Shown: positions 59,302 to 64,000 of the stretch, piece after piece
Layout: every line of letters begins with the position of its first letter
Numbering within the stretch: the first letter of the stretch is position 1
Assembly: GCF_010389155.1 (NCBI RefSeq)
Contig: NC_057764.1
Span: 1,426,001 to 1,490,000, forward strand
Source: Erigeron canadensis
Lineage: Eukaryota > Streptophyta > Magnoliopsida > Asterales > Asteraceae
Length of the DNA: 64,000 bases
Direction: 5' to 3'
Program-made: the position numbers and the translations under genes
Notes under the pieces: generated by a model
Database searches by the model: none
What the model was told of the DNA's origin: nothing
What the model saw: only the letters and a program-made list of their open reading frames with translations

Positions 59302-62300
59302 TTAGCCGTAAATCCCATTGTGTCTATTAAAATTTGGCTGATGCCTACAACCCAAAGCCAATTCCCCCTGTTTACCAAGACACATGGGGCAGACCTAGAA
59401 TAAACAGCAATTATTGTTATATTATGAAAAATCTGATCATGAACCGAAGTCACCTGAGTTTATTGAGTACTTACATTGTCATAAGTGGAACTCATAGACG
59501 GGTTATAGTGAGGAGCGCTAGGAGACGGGTGATAGTGAGGAGCGATAGGAGGGATTGTGTTCATGAACTCTAAATTCATGCCACAAGGTGGGGGAAGGTG
59601 AACGATGTTTGGAGCATAGCCTGTTCGAGTGCTGATAAACAATTTAAAGAAAAGTGAAGACTTTTAGGCTAGGTACATTATTCTTTGTGTATCTTATAAG
59701 ACTAATTCTATTCGAAATGGTTCTTTACCCAAGTAGACCGAGCTTAAGGGTTGCTTTATATTGCAACGGTATTTCCATCAAGGCTGTTAACGCAAATTTT
59801 GTCTGTTTTGTCAACGCATCCACATTCTTTGACATAATGTCTGTAAAATTCACAAACTGGCAGGAAACCAAAAAAAACAGTCACCGAAAAGTTGGACATC
59901 AGGACAAAGATATGGACTGTTTGGCAATTGGCATATATAGGTGGAGCTCGAGGGGCTTTTAGATTCCCAGTTTTTTCCTTCTAAAAGCTACACTCTGATA
60001 AATTTATTTCTTAAACATAAGGTTTTTTAAGCCATTAACTTTAAGCTCCAAGTACCTCATAGAAAGCCTATGCCAAACACACCCATGATTTCTGTTAGTG
60101 ACACATTTGTCTCAAACCTGAAAATTGTCGAAGGCTCGAGAAGGTATATTGTCATCAAATCTCTTCATCATGTTCCATGGACCATCTCCAACCCCTACTA
60201 ATATTATTGATAACGGGTAATTACTGCCATAAAAAACAAGAACAATGATCAGTATCTGCGAGGCTAAGGATCAATGTCATGAATGTGAAACATTACCTTG
60301 CTTTGACAATGGCATCCATGGTTTTTTGTTCCTGTGAACTGAGCTGGCCGTTTTTGGTATCACCACTTCTTGAAACCTAAGGATTTATTTAGCAATAAGC
60401 TTCGTTTTCCAATAGTTAATTGTGACAGAGTTAGATTTTTCTTGACAGTTAATGACATTCGAAAAGCATATTTGACAGATCACCTGGCCATCGGCAATAA
60501 TCAGCAAAATATGGTATTGGCCACCGCTTTCTTCAACAATTTTCATGGCCATTTCTACAACAGGTGCAAAAGAAGTAGGCCCTGCATAAATTTTGATGCA
60601 TTGATCAAGATTCAGATAGTTATTACAAATCATGACGGTTGAAATGATATTATAGCAAATATACAGATTGTGTCGTTTTTCTTTGGCGGCACATTGGTCT
60701 TGTGTAAAGAAGATTATATAATATTACAGGTGGAAAGTGAAAATGTACCAGCAAGTCGAAGTTGAGGAACTATTTCTCTATATCGTCTCAAAACGTCCTC
60801 AAATCCATGGCAATAACTCGAATCCGGATAAAAACTGAATACACTTTGATCATGTGTCGAGGCTATAAAACATGTGCAAGACAAAAAAAGAAAAAAAAGA
60901 CATGAGTCTAAATAAAATCCGGACACTAATAATAACCTATAAAGTTACTTGCTTACAACTAAGAAAATTTTGTATACCATCTCCAAACCCGAAGCAAGGG
61001 ATCAAGTTATCCTCATCAAAACCCGATAGTGTTTTCCCAATGATCGATATTGCTTGTTCATACGGATTTTGTGACACTCCAACGCTATGTAAACATCGCT
61101 TGTTGAATGACCTCTTCCCTAGTTTTTATATAGAAAAGTATCAAAGATTAGGTTGTGAAATCTTTACTTTGAGCGACATAAGTTAGTCACAAAATACGTA
61201 TGTGGCGTCACAAATTTATAACTTGAGTCAGTGATCCAAATGTAAAAGCTATTGACACCATCTTGCGACTCGTCGATCACTACAAGATTTTTGTTGGTAA
61301 TCTATTTTTACCAACCTTTCCACTCGTTACTTTTAGTGAAGTCGATACCAACAATAAGATTCGATGATTCAAGTCCTTCTTGAGTCAGAGCCGAAGCAAC
61401 CTAACGAACAAAAACATAATGTAAAAGATATTATGATTTATACACCAAATAAATTGATCATGTAACATCTATAATCATGTTGGTACATATTTTTTTATTT
61501 GTTTTCTTTAACCATTCTACTAATCCACTTTTGTATATTTTAATAACTAGCCAACAAATATTTAAAATTTATCTTTTTTTAATCATTGCGTGGCTCCAAC
61601 CAATACCGAAAAAAACGTTAAAATTTTGTTATTTCAAGCATATGACATGTCATAGTTCAGCTTGCAATAGACATGAACACAGGTCAAACTTGGCTCGATC
61701 TGAGTAGGCCTGAAACCCGAAATGTCAAAAAATGGGGACCCAATGACCGAACCATATGGGTATCAGTCGGGTCTGGTTCGGATCTCAGGTTTTAGGTTAA
61801 AATCTCATGGCTATCTTGTAAAGTCGTGATACTGATACGAGAATTCTCAAATTCTGTGGTATAAAGTATCTAGAAAATTTAAATAAAAGTCGTTTTGAGT
61901 ACTCAAATTGGATCGAATCGTAAGCTAAATATGACATGATATTTCCAGCTTACCAAGATTTATCATACATTTCGATATTTGAGTTGTGGATGGTTAAAAA
62001 GAGACACTTTAGTTTTATGATCAAGAACTTATTTAATTATTTGTTATATTTTAATACTTTTTCACAATAACCAACGTGTTTATATTATAACGCCAATTTG
62101 AATGAAACGGAACTTGATAATTACCTTTTATTAATTGTTTGACACAATTTATACACCGGTAGCTCTAGTTATTTGGTTGGAATAAAAAAAAAAATAAAAT
62201 ATAAGAAGTTATTTCGATGAGAATTTTCGTAGTACATACTTTCATCTCCTCATTTTAAAAAGTTATTTCGTGCATCTCATTTTTAGTAGCTCCTAAGCTT

Positions 62301-62465
62301 TTGCGCAAACAGATATTGAAACACTACAGGTACCTGTTCAAGCGTCTTGTAGCCATTGCCTATTGTCGAATACTTCCTATCCAACTTCCTTTGAGTCACC
62401 TGAGAGCCGCTACGAGGAATGGGGGCGTTATCCCGTTTTGTTTCTTTTGAACTCTTACAGCCCAT
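59302..62465 (-). CDS. RGLG-like copine-domain protein with truncated RING finger
   Basis: RGLG proteins are plasma-membrane RING E3 ligases with a copine (vWA-like) domain. Exons: 62465-62334, 61400-61316, 61118-60978, 60862-60749, 60581-60484, 60376-60297, 60223-60118, 59856-59729, 59631-59475, 59394-59302; GT-AG, phases consistent, about 377 residues (Arabidopsis RGLGs are about 430-490). N-terminus MGCKSSKET is a myristoylation/palmitoylation signal. Copine domain: [16 protein letters not shown] (the DxT-type metal site), [79 protein letters not shown] Pro/His/Tyr linker follows. The RING starts [19 protein letters not shown], then diverges to a stop at 59302; the second half (last four metal ligands) is absent. 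So it is either a catalytically inactive protein or a young pseudogene. If the last intron is retained the frame ends VSTQ at 59460. Confidence 0.82.
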
Positions 62466-63019
62466 TTTGTGTTACATATGTAAAAGCGTTTTAATAAATT
62501 CGCAACAGCTTTCTTGTAAAGTATGGAATGTTTTATTATGTGCATATATATATATACGGGTATAAGTTGGTTAAATGACCAATGAATTAAATAAACCTGG
62601 TTATGAAGTCATGGAAATGTAAACATCTTTAAAGGTCAAACTCGAAAATTCTGTTTGAGAAAATTCGTGGAAAGAATAGGATGAAAACTAAGAAATGGTA
62701 ACTAGAAATGGTCAACAAAATTTATGAACTTTAATATTCATGTAAACCGTTTAGCTGCGTTGTGTTTGTTTAACATATCATAAAACAAAAAAAATAGATA
62801 ATAAACAAAACAAAAAAAAAACTTTTTATTTCTTTTTCATTTGAGTTGACATTTTGTAATCTTTTACGACACATAATGCTATCTGAAAGAGATAACACTT
62901 TGTATTCGCCTAGTTTCTTAATAATATCTATATCAATATTGTAATAGATTAAGCATTTCTAATAGTCTAGTCCAATAAGATTATGGGTTTCTATCCATGT
63001 CTGAATTTGAATCTGTATG
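62466..63019. other. upstream region of the RGLG-like gene
   Basis: Non-coding, AT-rich, contains an AT repeat near 62544-62558. Promoter position for the minus-strand gene; no specific motif called. Confidence 0.5.
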
Positions 63020-63231
63020 TGTTAAGTGGTTGTCCTAATTTATTGCTTTTTGGTTAGTCTTTAGTTGAGTCCTTATTGTTGACTTGTTATTTAGGGAGTG
63101 ATGAGTAAAATAATGGAGGTCAGTTATATTTTCTTTGATCGAGTCCTTGTAAAGCTATTATAAATAGCTATGTTTTCATTGAATAAAGACTAACAAAAAT
63201 CGAGTAATTCATCTTTGATATTACCATTACA
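63020..63231 (+). repeat. 5' LTR of a third copia element
   Basis: Starts TGTTAAGTGG (start could be 2 bp earlier), has TATA-like CTATTATAAATAGC near 63157, ends CCATTACA. The PBS TGATATCAGAGC at 63234-63245 differs from the usual TGGTATCAGAGC at one base. The 3' LTR is outside the window. Confidence 0.75.
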
Positions 63232-63282
63232 AGTGATATCAGAGCTAAGAGCTAATCTGGATGAGAATTTGAGTGAAACAAA

Positions 63283-64000
63283 ATGGCAGCAGACAATGGA
63301 AACTTTCAAGTTCCAAGTGTTCCAAAGTTCGATGGCGATTACGAACATTGGAGCCTCCTAATGAAGACACTGTTGCGATCGAAAGAATATTGGGTTGTGA
63401 TTGACCCAGGGTATGATGAACCTCGTGAGGGGGTGCAATTCACGGCTGCCCAACAAGCCCAACTAGAGAGCATGCGACTTAAAGATTTGAAAGCACAAAA
63501 TTATCTGTTTCAGTCCATCGACAAACAGATAATTAAAACAATGGCACACAAAAAGACTGCAAAGCAAATCTGGGATGCTATGAAAAACAAGTACCAAGGA
63601 AATGCTCGAGTGAAGAAAGCTCAGTTACAGCGGATACGAAGGGAGTTTGAAACCCTGGAGATGAAAGAAGGTGAGAACGTCACATAATACTTTGGTCGGG
63701 TAATGATGGTGGCGAATGAGATGAGAAACTATGGCGAAGAAATGTCTGATGTCAAGGTGGTGGAGAAGATTCTCAGAACTCTAACTCATAATTTCAATTT
63801 TGTTGTATGTTCGATCGAAGAATCTAATGACATAGACACCATGACGGTGGATGAGCTCCAAAGCTCATTGCTTGTGCATGAACAGAAACTTTCTCGAAAA
63901 ACCGGTGATGATCAAGTGTTAAAAACCGAACTTGAATCATCAGGTGGACGGGGACAAGGGCGAGGAAGAGGATCTCCTAACAGAGGAAGAGGTCGTGGCC
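63283..64000 (+). pseudogene. gag: copia gag, runs off the window, one in-frame stop
   Basis: Capsid protein of a Ty1/copia element unrelated to the large one at 1039. ATG 63283 follows the PBS by ~37 bp, giving MAADNGNFQVPSVPKFDGDY. The DUF4219/UBN2 Gag region shows HWSLLMKTLLRSKEYW, TAKQIWDAMKNKYQGNARV and, past the stop, YFGRVMMVANEMRNYGE and DELQSSLLVHEQKLSR. An in-frame TAA at 63685-63687 breaks it; sense resumes directly in the same frame to the window end, where an Arg/Gly-rich stretch begins. The zinc knuckle would lie beyond the window. Confidence 0.85.

Overview
The window is a piece of a plant nuclear genome: AT-rich, with GT-AG introns, plant-type Ty1/copia and Ty3/gypsy retrotransposons, Helitrons and MITEs, and phloem-specific SEO genes. 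The retroelement types and SEO gene style fit a eudicot. Asteraceae is my best guess, but that is an inference. Only four host protein genes are visible; most of the rest is transposable-element sequence, much of it nested.

Layout. (1) 1-12861: one complete, coding-dead Ty1/copia element of Sirevirus-like type (11.8 kb, TSD GATAG). It has a hairpin array in its leader, a very long Gag C-terminal extension with an evenly spaced STQT motif ladder, and a long non-coding 3' region. (2) 13-20 kb: a Ty3/gypsy LTR, an Athila/Tat-like gypsy fragment with a protease remnant, and a Helitron 3' end. (3) 20.7-25.3 kb: SEO paralogue 1 (minus strand) with a dead PIF/Harbinger element in intron 2. (4) 25-40 kb: no convincing host gene. 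It holds a ~620 bp tandem duplication, three short Helitrons, two long-TIR Mutator-type elements that look like one family, an inverted-repeat element with a small ORF between its arms, minisatellites and a tRNA-Thr pseudogene. (5) 40.9-43.5 kb: SEO paralogue 2, minus strand. (6) 45-53 kb: two different copia 5' ends facing each other, a ~900 bp fold-back element plus a partial copy, and the 3' end of a chromovirus-type gypsy element with a ~3 kb LTR full of minisatellites. (7) 53.9-58.7 kb: a complete 7-exon RRP9/U3-55K (YAOZHE) WD40 gene. (8) 59.3-62.5 kb: a convergent RGLG-like copine-domain gene whose RING finger is cut in half. (9) 63.0-64.0 kb: the 5' end of another copia element.

The two SEO genes are about 16 kb apart, have the same orientation, near-identical exon phases and similar 3' flanks, so they are tandem duplicates later separated by transposon growth. 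RRP9 acts in nucleolar pre-rRNA processing. The RGLG-like gene would be a membrane-anchored ubiquitin ligase, but its truncated RING suggests it is not catalytically competent. The strongest candidates for something little described are the leader hairpin array and STQT ladder of the large copia element, the inverted-repeat element at 32616-33594, and the 900 bp hairpin at 47949-48848.
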